Source: Pseudomonas kribbensis
GTDB taxonomy: Bacteria > Pseudomonadota > Gammaproteobacteria > Pseudomonadales > Pseudomonadaceae
NCBI RefSeq assembly: GCF_003352185.1
Contig: NZ_CP029608.1
Location: 6,118,501 to 6,182,500, forward strand
Direction of reading: 5' to 3'
Length of the DNA stretch: 64,000 nt
The notes under the pieces were generated by a model. It was given only the letters and a program-made list of their open reading frames with translations, did no database searches and was not told the origin of the DNA. The position numbers were made by a program, and so were the translations under genes. How positions within the stretch are numbered: position 1 is the first letter of the stretch; each line of letters begins with the position of its first letter. This document shows, one piece after another, positions 43,360-52,609 of this stretch.

Positions 43360-46300
43360 CAGAGCTGCACCGGCATACGGAAGGTGCGCATCACGCCCAT
43401 GTCGAACGGGTTCGGCGTGCGCTGGCTGGTCAGCAGGTAGTTGGCGCGCAGGCCACCCACGTCGGCTTTCAGCACCAGCACGTCGCGACCGGTCAGGTAC
43501 TCGGTCTGCATCAGGTCGAACAGACGGAACAGCGACCACGGGCCGGAGTTCTTCTCGATGCCGATCGGGCGCCCGGCCATCTTGTCCATGACCAGGCTGG
43601 TGCGACCGTCTTCAGCATCGGTCGGCCACTTGAAGTTCATCGGCAGGATCGGACCGTGGCGGTATTCCATGGTCTTGTCGCCGAACTTGAACTCGGAACG
43701 GCTGACCGCCGGATCGAGGGTGTACGGCTCCAGCTTGAACTGCACGGTCGGCTCGGCCGGGTTGATCGAGAAGAAGCTCTGGCGAATGTTCAGTGCAGCC
43801 GCCATTTGATCGAGGAAGACCTTGGACACCGGCAGGCTGCGACCGTCGATGCTGCGCATCCGGTAGTTGCCCGGATCACCGCTGACGAACGGACGCATGT
43901 AGCTGTCGAAGAAGCGGTCGATGGTGCCTTGAGCCCGGAAGAACTCGCGGAAGTCGCTGATCGCTACGTCGCTGGTGCTCGATGCGCTGAACGGGTAACG
44001 CTGGTTGATGGTCTTGCCATACACGCTGTACAGCTCGCTCTGATAACGGCCGTTCAGGTATTGGTAGGCATCGTTGAGCACCAGGCGCCACGAGTCTTCG
44101 GCCAGCACGTTGAACCACACGCTCAGCGGACGCGGCAGACGACCCGACGCATTGCGCAGGTTGGTCAGCGCATCACGCTGGCCGCTCATGCGGGTCTTGG
44201 CCAGTTCGAACGCGGCCTGCTCCGGCGTGCTGGAACGGGCGAGGCCCGCCAGTTGCAATTGCAGGTCGTTGAGCGCGGTGAAGGCCGGGGTCAGGTCAGC
44301 GGCCGGGCCGTTGTTGTCGTCGAGCAGTTTATGCAGCGGCTCGAAGCGACGTTGCAAAGCCTTCTTGGCGGTGTCCGGCAGGTTCTTCGCCACGTTCATG
44401 GCCGCAGCCTTGTCCGTCAACGCCGAAGCGAGCTTGCCGACCTTGCCCAGTTTGCCCTTCTGCCCCGCAAGTGCATCGGCGGCATCACCGGCTTCATCCA
44501 CCGGCTCAGGGGCCGCCGGGAAGCGGGTGTTTTCGCGCACTTCAGTCAGCAGCGCCAGCACCGGCGAGTTGGCCGAGGTCAGACCCGCCAGTTGCTCGGC
44601 GCCTTCACCGGCATCGCTGATCGGCGGCAGCGCCACCTGGCCAACGGCCTCGCTCCAGTAGTTGGCGTAGTCGCGGAAGTACAGCTGCTCCAGCTCGACC
44701 ATCAGGCGACGCAGATCCATGTCGCTGATGCCCGCGCCTTCGCCCAGTACCCAGTTGTCACGCAGGATGTCGGTGACCAGCGCCGAACCCTGTACCGAGA
44801 AATACTGCTGATAACCGGTCTGGGTGTAGAAGCCCGGGATCACGTATTCGGTGCCGATGAACAACGAACCCTGCGGGCCGAGGTGTTGGCTGAAGCGATA
44901 GTCCGGCAGGTTGCGCGCCTGCTCGCGGAGCATGCGGTAAACCACAGCCGCCAGGGATTCACTGCGCAGAACCTGACGGGCCTGAGTCACCAGTTGCTCG
45001 TTGAGCGGGTAGATAAACGGCAGCTTCAGCAGACGCTCAAGGTGCGCGTTCAAACCGTTCTGCACCGCAGTGTTGCCGGTGTAGCGCTGGGACCAGTCAG
45101 TGGCGACCCAATCCTTGAGCCATGCCGCATCGCGACGGTCCTTCATGTTCAGCATCAGGTACGCGCGCAGGCTGTTGATCAGCTTTTCGCGGTCCTTCAT
45201 GTTGGCGCGGATCTGGCCTTCAAGCATGGTGGCGACGCGCGGCAGCAGTTGCTTTTCAAGCTCGCGCTCGTAGGCTTCCTTGACCACCGGATTGACGTCC
45301 TGGCCCTGATACAGACCGACGCGTTCGTGGTACGCAGCGTCGCCCTTCTTCGGGAACACCTGAGTCGCGGCGTAGCTGGTGTCGAGGGTTTTCAGCGTGC
45401 CCATGGCGTCATCGCGCGGCGACAGTGCCGTGCGCTGCTGCGTCCAGTTCTGCGCCAGGTTGCGCAGGTTTTCCAGACGCTCCCAGTTGGCCGAGAAACC
45501 ACCGGCCCACAGCATGCCGAACAGCACCAGCGCGCCCAGTGCACCGACGTACAACGCACGCTGGCCCCAATGGATGCGGCTGCGCTCGCGCTTGTCCAGA
45601 CCGGCCAGATCGGCCTCGGGGAAAATCACCCGGCTGAGCAAGTGGTGGATGAAACGCGAACGACCGCTGCGCAGGGTCGGCAGTACGCCGGCGCTCATGC
45701 CCAGACTCGCGCCGATGCCGGCGGTGGTCGAATCCATTTCCTGGGTCAGGTGCGGTGCGCTGGTCAGGTAGAAACCACGCAGTTGCGTCGCACGCTGGTA
45801 GCGGTTGCCGGTGAACGCCATGTCGACGAACAGGCACAGACGCTCGCCGATCTGCCCCATCTGGTGCGGGAAGTCGAGGATGCGGCCACGGCGCTGGGTG
45901 TCGCGCTCGGAGTGCATGCGCATGATCACCTGGCTGTTGAGACGACGCAGCAGCTCTTCGAACTCGCCACGCAGCACAGCCACGTCGGTGCCGACCTGAT
46001 CCTTGCGGAAACTGGTACCCAGCACCTGATCGCTTTCTTCGCGGGTCAGTTGGTCGAAGAACTCGTCGAAGCCCAGCAGCTTGTCAGCCTTGCTCAGCAC
46101 CAGATACACCGGCACGTCGACGTGCAGCTTCTGATACACGTCTTGCAGACGCGCGCGCACCTGGCGAGCCAGGGTGTCGATGTCCTGCTCGCTGCCACCG
46201 GTGAGGGTTTCCACCGGAATGGTCACCAGCACGCCGTTCAGCGGACGACCGCGACGACGCTTGCGCAGCAGTTCCAGCAGAGTGGTCCAGGCGCTGCCGT

Positions 46301-46898
46301 CGACTTCCGAATCCGGTTGGGTCAGGTAGCGGCCGGCGGTGTCGATCAGCACACCGTGGTCGGCGAAGTACCAGTCGCAGTGACGGGTGCCGTGGGTGTC
46401 GCGGGTCAGTTTGCGGTCGATCTTGTTGATCGGGAATTCCAGCCCGGAGAAGTCCAGCAGGCTGGTCTTGCCGCTGGCCTGCGGGCCGATCAGCAAGTAC
46501 CAAGGCAGGTCACTGCGCCAGCGCTCGCTGCGGCCGCGATACAGGCTCGAAGTCTTGAGGGTTTTCAGGGCGTCCTTGAAACGCTCCTTCAACTCTTTCT
46601 GCTCTTCTTCGATCAGGTCGTCACGACGGATACGGTCCTGGCCGTCTTCGGTTTCCTCGACGGCTTTCTTGCGGATACCGGCGCGCCAGCTGACGAAGAC
46701 CATGGTCAGGCCCCAGATCAGGAACAACACGCTGATGGTCAACAGGCGGGAAGTCGAACCTTCCCAGAACTTGTAGTCATCCACCGCCAACAGCGGGCCG
46801 ACAAACCACACCAGCAGCGCCACGAACAGCACCAGCAGCAGGGTCCAGACCCAGGTCTGGCGCAGGAAGGCGCCGACTTTCTTGAAAAACTTTTTCAT
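43359..46898 (-). CDS. tssM: T6SS membrane complex protein TssM (IcmF)
   Basis: A 1179-residue inner-membrane protein. Two N-terminal helices (about 14-35 and 52-70), a cytoplasmic NTPase-like domain with Walker A GPQASGKT at 138-145, a third helix near ALYVGALGALVLFGMLWAGG, and a long periplasmic domain ending in the conserved C-terminal region that touches TssJ. It forms the trans-envelope channel with TssJ and TssL. ATG 46898 has GGGA upstream; the frame opens 17 codons earlier. Confidence 0.96.
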   Translation of the reverse strand: MKKFFKKVGAFLRQTWVWTLLLVLFVALLVWFVGPLLAVDDYKFWEGSTSRLLTISVLFLIWGLTMVFVSWRAGIRKKAVEETEDGQDRIRRDDLIEEEQKELKERFKDALKTLKTSSLYRGRSERWRSDLPWYLLIGPQASGKTSLLDFSGLEFPINKIDRKLTRDTHGTRHCDWYFADHGVLIDTAGRYLTQPDSEVDGSAWTTLLELLRKRRRGRPLNGVLVTIPVETLTGGSEQDIDTLARQVRARLQDVYQKLHVDVPVYLVLSKADKLLGFDEFFDQLTREESDQVLGTSFRKDQVGTDVAVLRGEFEELLRRLNSQVIMRMHSERDTQRRGRILDFPHQMGQIGERLCLFVDMAFTGNRYQRATQLRGFYLTSAPHLTQEMDSTTAGIGASLGMSAGVLPTLRSGRSRFIHHLLSRVIFPEADLAGLDKRERSRIHWGQRALYVGALGALVLFGMLWAGGFSANWERLENLRNLAQNWTQQRTALSPRDDAMGTLKTLDTSYAATQVFPKKGDAAYHERVGLYQGQDVNPVVKEAYERELEKQLLPRVATMLEGQIRANMKDREKLINSLRAYLMLNMKDRRDAAWLKDWVATDWSQRYTGNTAVQNGLNAHLERLLKLPFIYPLNEQLVTQARQVLRSESLAAVVYRMLREQARNLPDYRFSQHLGPQGSLFIGTEYVIPGFYTQTGYQQYFSVQGSALVTDILRDNWVLGEGAGISDMDLRRLMVELEQLYFRDYANYWSEAVGQVALPPISDAGEGAEQLAGLTSANSPVLALLTEVRENTRFPAAPEPVDEAGDAADALAGQKGKLGKVGKLASALTDKAAAMNVAKNLPDTAKKALQRRFEPLHKLLDDNNGPAADLTPAFTALNDLQLQLAGLARSSTPEQAAFELAKTRMSGQRDALTNLRNASGRLPRPLSVWFNVLAEDSWRLVLNDAYQYLNGRYQSELYSVYGKTINQRYPFSASSTSDVAISDFREFFRAQGTIDRFFDSYMRPFVSGDPGNYRMRSIDGRSLPVSKVFLDQMAAALNIRQSFFSINPAEPTVQFKLEPYTLDPAVSRSEFKFGDKTMEYRHGPILPMNFKWPTDAEDGRTSLVMDKMAGRPIGIEKNSGPWSLFRLFDLMQTEYLTGRDVLVLKADVGGLRANYLLTSQRTPNPFDMGVMRTFRMPVQL

Positions 46899-46911
46899 CA
46901 CACGTCCCTGT

Positions 46912-47787
46912 TTACGGCTGCGACTGCGGCTGGACCGCGGCCGGATCAAGCGGCTGATAAGGTTGCAGAACGGTGTCGCGCTGCTCGCCCAAGACCCAGG
47001 CGAAGCCCGAATACATCATCACCAGGCAGACGAAGGTGAACAGCACCACCATCCACGCCGGCACGATGCGCACCAGATTGCGGCGCTGATCGTTGAGTCC
47101 TTCCCACTGCGGCGACAATTCACGCGGCACGTCGCCGCGCAACTGGCGGATCTGCCGGTACAGGGCGTCGCGGATGCCTTCGAGTTCCAGCATGCCGCGC
47201 GCCTGCACGCGGTACTTGCCCTCGAAACCGAGGGACAGGCACAGGTACATCAGCTCCAGCATCGGCAGGTGCTTGACCGGGTTTTTCGACAGCCGATCGA
47301 GCAGCTGGAAGAACTTCTCGCCACCGAAGGTTTCGTTGTGGAAGCTGCTGAGCAGGCTCATCTGCGACCACTCGCTTTCGTTGCCCCACGGCGTGGTCAC
47401 GACGGCTTCGTCGACCACGGTGCAGAGCACGTAACGGGCGGCCATCACCTGGCTGCTTTCGGCGCCGTTGTGCAGGGCGCGCACTTCGAACAGCTTGAGC
47501 CCGGCGGTCAGGCGCTCGTTCAGCGCATAAAGGTCTTCGCGGGTTTCGCTGTGCTTGAGGCGCACCACTTCCGACAGCAGTTCGGACGACGCCGCCACCA
47601 GCGAATTGAGACTGATGTTGAAGGCTTCCGCCGGGCGCAGGCGCGCGGCGTAGATCATCCGTTCTTCCAGTTGTTCGAAGCGCGGCGGCGCGGCGAAGTC
47701 GGTCAGCGGACTCGCCGCCGGGCCATGGCCCTGACGGTCGAGCAGGACGGTTTTGTCGTCCTGGTTGTGTTCCATGTCCTTGATCAT
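46912..47787 (-). CDS. tssL: T6SS membrane complex protein TssL (DotU)
   Basis: 291 residues. The cytoplasmic DotU domain contains AEAFNISLNSLVAASSELL, CTVVDEAVVTTPWG and LGFEGKYRVQARG. A single C-terminal helix (VPAWMVVLFTFVCLVMMYSGFAW) anchors it. It links TssM to the baseplate through TssK. There is no peptidoglycan-binding extension. It begins 5 nt after tssK; a second ATG four codons in is an alternative start. Confidence 0.95.
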   Translation of the reverse strand: MIKDMEHNQDDKTVLLDRQGHGPAASPLTDFAAPPRFEQLEERMIYAARLRPAEAFNISLNSLVAASSELLSEVVRLKHSETREDLYALNERLTAGLKLFEVRALHNGAESSQVMAARYVLCTVVDEAVVTTPWGNESEWSQMSLLSSFHNETFGGEKFFQLLDRLSKNPVKHLPMLELMYLCLSLGFEGKYRVQARGMLELEGIRDALYRQIRQLRGDVPRELSPQWEGLNDQRRNLVRIVPAWMVVLFTFVCLVMMYSGFAWVLGEQRDTVLQPYQPLDPAAVQPQSQP

Positions 47788-47792
47788 GTCGG

Positions 47793-49124
47793 TCAGTTCC
47801 TGATGGCCCAGAATTTCAGTTCAAGCTCGGCGAATTCGCCGGACACGTGGAACGCGAAGCCGCCGGAGCGCTCGAGTTGCGCCAGGTCTTCGGAACTGAG
47901 TTCGAGGATGAAATAGGTTTTGTTGGAGTGGAACGCGATCTGCCGCGGGGCCACCGGCAACGGTTTGACCTTGATCCCCGGCAGGTGCAGGTTGACCAGT
48001 TGGCGGATGCGCTCCACCGGGCCGACCTTGAGGTGCGCAGGCAAGCGGTTGCGCAGTTCTTCGGAGTCGCAGTTGGCACTGGCTGCCAGCACGAACGACG
48101 CCGAGCCCAGCAGTTTGTGGTCGTGCAGCGGCGACACGATGATCCCGTACTGACGCGCTTGCAGGATCAGTTCGATGGCGTGCTGTTCCAGCACCATCGA
48201 CAGCACCTGACGGATCGACTCCATCAGTTTGCGGAAACTCGCACCCTGGTCGGCGTGGGAGTAACGGCTGTCCAGACGCGGGCGTTTGCTGTCGCTGGAG
48301 AAGGTCGCCAGATCGCCGAGCATGGTCAGCAGCGTGCGGTACAACTCTTCCGGGTGAACCTGCTCCAGGCCCAGATAGTGACGCAGCAGCAGTTCGGTGC
48401 GGTTGATCAGTTGCAGCATCATGAAGTCGCCGATTTCCGCACCGCCGACCTTGCCGTTCGAACGAATCCGCTCGGCAATGGTGTCGCCACGGTGGCCGAG
48501 CATGCTGATCACTTCTTTCAGGCACGACAGCAGGTAGCTGGAGGCGTGGGCCTGAATGTAGGTCGGCACGAAATCCGGATCGAGGCTGATCACGCCGTCC
48601 GGCGTGGTGTCGAGCACGTCGCAGATCTTCAGCTTCACGTAAGCCTGGTCGCTCTGCTGCTCGCCGAGCAACAGCTTGAAGTCCGGGCGACCGCATTTGA
48701 CCTGGCTCGCCGAATCGTCGCCGGCGTTGGAGTCGGCCACTTCGGTTTCATAGGCGGTGTAGCGCGCCAGCACGTCGGACTGCTCCGGACGGCGGGCCTC
48801 GATGTGGTTGCCGGTGACCAGCGGCAGCGCCAGGTAAATCGGCGTATTGCCGGTGTTCGGCGGAATGTCCAGGGCCAGCGGTTCGGTGTTGCCGCCGAGT
48901 TCGAACAGGCTGCCGTCCGGCAGGATCCCCGAGGCTTCACTGATCACCAGTTTGCCCATGTTGAGGAACTGCAAGTCGATCTCGAGATTCAGGAAACCCC
49001 AGGTGTAACCACCCAGCAACTGGGTGCGGGTCTTCATCTGGTGATCGTAGTAGCGGTCGTTGTGCTGGAAGTGCTGCGGACGCAGCAGCATGCCTTCCTG
49101 CCAGATGACTTTATGGGTATTCAT
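47793..49124 (-). CDS. tssK: T6SS baseplate protein TssK
   Basis: 443 residues starting VIWQEGMLLRPQHFQHNDRYYD, the strongly conserved TssK N-terminus that binds the TssFG wedge. The C-terminal domain that binds TssL/TssM ends with ELEIKFWAIR-like sequence (FAELELKFWAIRN). It lies 2 nt after tssJ. It is a trimeric connector between baseplate and membrane complex. Confidence 0.96.
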   Translation of the reverse strand: MNTHKVIWQEGMLLRPQHFQHNDRYYDHQMKTRTQLLGGYTWGFLNLEIDLQFLNMGKLVISEASGILPDGSLFELGGNTEPLALDIPPNTGNTPIYLALPLVTGNHIEARRPEQSDVLARYTAYETEVADSNAGDDSASQVKCGRPDFKLLLGEQQSDQAYVKLKICDVLDTTPDGVISLDPDFVPTYIQAHASSYLLSCLKEVISMLGHRGDTIAERIRSNGKVGGAEIGDFMMLQLINRTELLLRHYLGLEQVHPEELYRTLLTMLGDLATFSSDSKRPRLDSRYSHADQGASFRKLMESIRQVLSMVLEQHAIELILQARQYGIIVSPLHDHKLLGSASFVLAASANCDSEELRNRLPAHLKVGPVERIRQLVNLHLPGIKVKPLPVAPRQIAFHSNKTYFILELSSEDLAQLERSGGFAFHVSGEFAELELKFWAIRN

Positions 49125-49126
49125 GA

Positions 49127-49627
49127 TCAGTCATCCGCCTTGGCGAGCACTTCGTTGGTCTTGCGGATACCGGCCTGATCCAGGGTCAGATCGGCTTCGG
49201 TGACTTCCAGCGGCGTGATCGGGAACGTGTGGCGCCACTTGGTTTCCGGCAGGTCACGGTACGCGGCGAGGATGCCGATGTAGCGGCTGCCCTCCTCCAC
49301 GCTGAGTTTCAGTTCCACGGTTTCACCCGGGCGCAGTTCGAGTTCTTCGCTGGCCACCAGATCCGGGTTGAGGGATTCCTTGGCGCGCTCGTAGAGGCTG
49401 AAGAAATCGGCGTTCTCGAAGGTCACCGGGTGCTTGAGTTCGAACAGGCGCACCACGATCGGCGACGGACGACCGTTGAGGTCCGGGTTCAGCTGATCGC
49501 TGCCGGTCAGCTTCAGGTTGATCTTGGTCACTTTCGAATACGGCGACAACGACGAGCAACCAGCGAGCAGCACCAACAGGGTGAGCGCGGTCAGCGTCTT
49601 GAAAAAAGCGGTCGAGCGGCGAGACAT
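49127..49627 (-). CDS. tssJ: T6SS outer-membrane lipoprotein TssJ
   Basis: 166 residues from ATG 49627, with AAGGA 8 nt upstream; ATGs at 49636 and 49633 are in frame but too close to that site. The lipobox LLAGC is followed by SS, so sorting to the outer membrane is expected. The beta-sandwich (INLKLTGSDQLNPD, PSPIVVRLFELKH, DFFSLYE, RYIGILAAYRD) is the TssJ/VasD fold that binds the periplasmic end of TssM. Confidence 0.94.
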   Translation of the reverse strand: MSRRSTAFFKTLTALTLLVLLAGCSSLSPYSKVTKINLKLTGSDQLNPDLNGRPSPIVVRLFELKHPVTFENADFFSLYERAKESLNPDLVASEELELRPGETVELKLSVEEGSRYIGILAAYRDLPETKWRHTFPITPLEVTEADLTLDQAGIRKTNEVLAKADD

Positions 49628-49632
49628 GCGCA

Positions 49633-50826
49633 TCATCCTTGGTGGTCGGTGTGGAGGGTGGAGATCAGGCGGATCTGTTCTTCGTAGGCCTGGGCGAAGT
49701 CGCGGGCCAGCAGGCGCTCGCTCCAGTCGTCGTCCTGACGCAGCGCGTGGTGGTAGCGGTTGAACGCTCTCCAGCGGCCACCGGAAGTGGCGAGCAACGG
49801 CTTGTTGTCGCGCTCGAAACGCAGGGTCAGCTGTTCCGGCGAGAAGTGCTCCAGAGTGCCGCGCACCGCCGCGCGGCTGGCGGTCAGCAGCGCCACCTGA
49901 TGCGCCTGCAAGTCGCGGAATGCTCGGGAGATCGCGTGTTCGGCCGGCAAGTGACCCGGCTTGTGCGGCTGCAACAGGATGTCCAGCGCTTCGCTCGGAT
50001 CGACGGCGAATTTCAGCGGATTCTTGTTGGTGCCTTGCACGGTGGTCTGGGCCAGACGCAGTTCGTTCTTAAGCTCCGAACGGGTGCGCAGGCTCTGTTG
50101 CAGACCGCCGATGCTCTGACGCAGCAGGCGCGCAGCGTTGACCGCCAGCGCCTCGCGCTCGTCATGACTCAGGCCTTTCAGATCGACACCCAGTGCCGCA
50201 CCGAAGTGATCCCAGAAACCCTGTGGCTGACGCTCGACCTCTTTCGGAGCCGGCGCAGGTTCTGGCTTGGGCTCGACGATCAGCTCCGGCACCATCAGGC
50301 TTTCCATGTCGATGCGCGCGTAGTCGGCGCGCTGACGGGAGTCTTCCGGGTCGGTGGTCGGCGCGAGCATTTCCTCGAACTCCGAGTACACGCGCTCTTG
50401 CTGCTCCAGCGACTTCAGCGGGTCGAGGTCGAGGAACGCGTCATCCGGAATGATGGTGCCGGCGGCCCGTGGCAGGCCCGCTTCACCGTCAAAGGTCGCC
50501 GGGTCGCGCACCAGCCGCGCACGAATCTCGAAGTCGCCCAGCACGTAGGTGCTGCCGTGCTCGATGCGCACCGGTTCGCCCTTGTGCAGACGAGCGCCGC
50601 TGTCGCCGTCCTGGACACCGTTGCTGCTGGTGTCGGTCAGGAAGAACGTGCCCTCGCGATAACTCACGATGGCATGGTGGTTGGACAAGTGACGCTTGCG
50701 GTCAGGGATGATCCAGTCGCAGTCCTCGCCCCGCCCGATCACGCCGCCGGCCTGTTTGAAGGTCCGCTGGCACAGCTCGGTGGGCACGAACTGCTTGGTG
50801 TTCAGCATTTCGAAAACCAATTCCAT
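49633..50826 (-). CDS. tagH: T6SS forkhead-associated protein TagH (Fha)
   Basis: 397 residues. The N-terminal FHA domain (about 5-105) contains GGVIGRGEDCDWIIPD, RKRHLSNHHAIV and TDTSSNGVQ, which binds phosphothreonine. A variable linker follows, and then the C-terminal TagH domain that ends in DDDWSERLLARDFAQAYEEQIRL. It is the expected partner of the PpkA/PppA switch. It lies between the 46-residue lipoprotein and tssJ. Confidence 0.93.
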   Translation of the reverse strand: MELVFEMLNTKQFVPTELCQRTFKQAGGVIGRGEDCDWIIPDRKRHLSNHHAIVSYREGTFFLTDTSSNGVQDGDSGARLHKGEPVRIEHGSTYVLGDFEIRARLVRDPATFDGEAGLPRAAGTIIPDDAFLDLDPLKSLEQQERVYSEFEEMLAPTTDPEDSRQRADYARIDMESLMVPELIVEPKPEPAPAPKEVERQPQGFWDHFGAALGVDLKGLSHDEREALAVNAARLLRQSIGGLQQSLRTRSELKNELRLAQTTVQGTNKNPLKFAVDPSEALDILLQPHKPGHLPAEHAISRAFRDLQAHQVALLTASRAAVRGTLEHFSPEQLTLRFERDNKPLLATSGGRWRAFNRYHHALRQDDDWSERLLARDFAQAYEEQIRLISTLHTDHQG

Positions 50827-50844
50827 GTTTGATGCTCCTTGCGG

Positions 50845-50985
50845 TCACTTGCCGCGATTGACCGCCTGCGGATCACCCAATGGGCGGTAATCGTTATCGT
50901 TGAATTTGTAATTGCCGCTACAGCCGCCGAGGCCGCATAGAACGACGAGGGTCAGCAGGACAGCGTGCCAGTGACGAACAGACAT
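50845..50985 (-). CDS. 46-residue lipoprotein in the T6SS operon
   Basis: A small ORF with a clear GGAG site 8 nt before ATG 50985. The signal peptide contains HAVLLTLVVLCGLGGC, with lipobox LGGC and Cys at 22. Only 24 residues remain in the mature form (SGNYKFNDNDYRPLGDPQAVNRGK). It lies 18 nt upstream of tagH on the same strand. Similar tiny lipoproteins occur at this place in other Pseudomonas T6SS loci as far as I recall. Function unknown. Confidence 0.75.
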   Translation of the reverse strand: MSVRHWHAVLLTLVVLCGLGGCSGNYKFNDNDYRPLGDPQAVNRGK

Positions 50986-51009
50986 CAGAGGGTCTCCAGG
51001 TGTAGACAA

Positions 51010-51042
51010 AGCACAAAGCGCCGACCCTTTCGGGCGGCGCTG
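51010..51042 (-). terminator. Hairpin terminator after the sigma-54 activator gene
   Basis: The stem GCGCCG-A-CCC/GGG-CGGCGC (51018-51040, one bulge) is followed on the minus strand by TTTGTGCTTTG. It lies 37 nt past the stop of the regulator and may separate the upstream tssA-clpV unit from the tagH-vgrG unit. Confidence 0.55.
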
Positions 51043-51078
51043 ATATAAGCGGACGAGGTGAAACCGACGGACTTTTGC

Positions 51079-52599
51079 CTACCCATCGAAGTCACCCAGA
51101 TTGATGTTCAAACGGCCGAGTCGATACAGCAGCGTGCGCCGGGGCAGGCCCAGTTCGCGGGCGGCGAGCGTCTGGTTGCCGTCGTTCTTGCGCAGGCAAT
51201 CGAGCAGCAACGTGCGCTCGACTTTCTCCAGGCGTTCGCGCAGGTTCAGGCTGCTGTCGTCCTCCAGCATCGGCTCCATGCGCAGGGAAAAATGCTCGGC
51301 CAGCAACTCGCCGCCTTCACATAACAACACGGCGCGCTCGACCAGCGCCTTGAGTTCACGGACGTTGCCGGGAAAGGTGTAACCGGACAGATGCTCAAGC
51401 GCCGAATCGGACCAGCGCACCGGGTCCCGCTGCAAATAGGCACAGGCCTTCTCGGCGAAATGCTTCGCCAGATCGAGGATGTCGCCTTCGCGTTGACGCA
51501 GGGCCGGCAGAACGATCGGGAATTGCGCGAGGCGGTAATACAGGTCCTCGCGGAATTTGCCTTCGCTGACCAGTACCGACAGATCGCGGTGCGTCGCGGC
51601 GATGATGCGCACGTCGATCTTGTGGGTGTCGTTGGAACCCAGCGGGCGGATCTCGCCTTCCTGCAACACGCGCAGCAATTTCGATTGCAGCGACAGCGGC
51701 ATGTCGCCGATTTCATCGAGCAACAGCGTGCCGCCGTTGGCCGCGTCGAACAGCCCGGCGCGGTCGCGGTCGGCGCCGGTGAACGCACCTTTGCGGTAGC
51801 CGAACAGCTCGCTTTCCAGCAGGTTTTCCGGGAACGCCGCGCAGTTCTGCACGATGAACGCCTGGGACCGGCGCGGCCCGCAATCGTGGATCGCCCGGGC
51901 CACCACTTCCTTGCCGGTGCCGGTTTCGCCGCGCAGCAGCACGGTGTACGGGCTGTGCAGGACCTTGCTGATCAGCGAATAGGTCTGGCGCATGGCCGCG
52001 CTTTTACCGATCAGGCCGTAGCCGCTGATGCTCGGCACGCTGCGAACCGCCGGTGCAACGGCGTCCACCGGTTGGCGCAGGCGCTGCAGCAGATGCAACT
52101 GGCCGAGCACGAACGAGCCGAGTTGACCGAGGGAATCGGCGAAGCCTTGCAGATTAGTGTGACGACGGCTGGCACACAGCAACAGACCCTCGACGGCCTT
52201 CTGCTGATTGACCAGTGGCACACACAACAGCGACTGCCACGGCGTGGCCGACGCCGGCAAGAAACTGGTTTCGTGCAGGCTGCCGCCCAGATCGTCGAGG
52301 CACACCACGCGGTTCTGGCACAGGGCGAATTGCAGCAATTGCTCGCCGTTGTAGTCCGCCGGCAGGCTCGCCGCACCTCGCGGTTGCAGCAAGCCGTCGA
52401 GGCACTCGGCGTTCATCCCCAGGCACGTGTGGGTGGCATCGAGCAGATACAGTTGCGCCAATTCGCAGCCACTCAACCCGGCCACACCGCGCACGAAGTC
52501 ACCCAGCAGCGCAGCACCGTCCGCCGAACGCGACAGGCTGGCGAACTGCGCCAGCAACGCTTCGGCATAGAGCAGTGGCTGCGGCACTTGAGTGAACAT
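51079..52599 (-). CDS. Sigma-54-dependent transcriptional activator of the T6SS (VasH/Sfa type)
   Basis: 506 residues from ATG 52599. An N-terminal GAF-like sensor (about 20-170). The AAA+ domain has Walker A GETGTGKE (224-231) and the sigma-54-contacting GAFTGA (271-276), plus [13 protein letters not shown]. The C-terminal Fis-type helix-turn-helix is [22 protein letters not shown]. It is expected to switch on T6SS or hcp/vgrG promoters together with RpoN. GAGGTGA precedes the start, 10 nt after clpV. Confidence 0.93.
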   Translation of the reverse strand: MFTQVPQPLLYAEALLAQFASLSRSADGAALLGDFVRGVAGLSGCELAQLYLLDATHTCLGMNAECLDGLLQPRGAASLPADYNGEQLLQFALCQNRVVCLDDLGGSLHETSFLPASATPWQSLLCVPLVNQQKAVEGLLLCASRRHTNLQGFADSLGQLGSFVLGQLHLLQRLRQPVDAVAPAVRSVPSISGYGLIGKSAAMRQTYSLISKVLHSPYTVLLRGETGTGKEVVARAIHDCGPRRSQAFIVQNCAAFPENLLESELFGYRKGAFTGADRDRAGLFDAANGGTLLLDEIGDMPLSLQSKLLRVLQEGEIRPLGSNDTHKIDVRIIAATHRDLSVLVSEGKFREDLYYRLAQFPIVLPALRQREGDILDLAKHFAEKACAYLQRDPVRWSDSALEHLSGYTFPGNVRELKALVERAVLLCEGGELLAEHFSLRMEPMLEDDSSLNLRERLEKVERTLLLDCLRKNDGNQTLAARELGLPRRTLLYRLGRLNINLGDFDG

Positions 52600-52609
52600 C
52601 ACACTCACC

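Noticed and set aside
43656..47039. 1127-codon open frame on the plus strand opposite tssM
   Set aside because: It is the exact antisense of a clear TssM gene; high GC in third positions removes stops from the opposite strand. No domain, no ribosome site.
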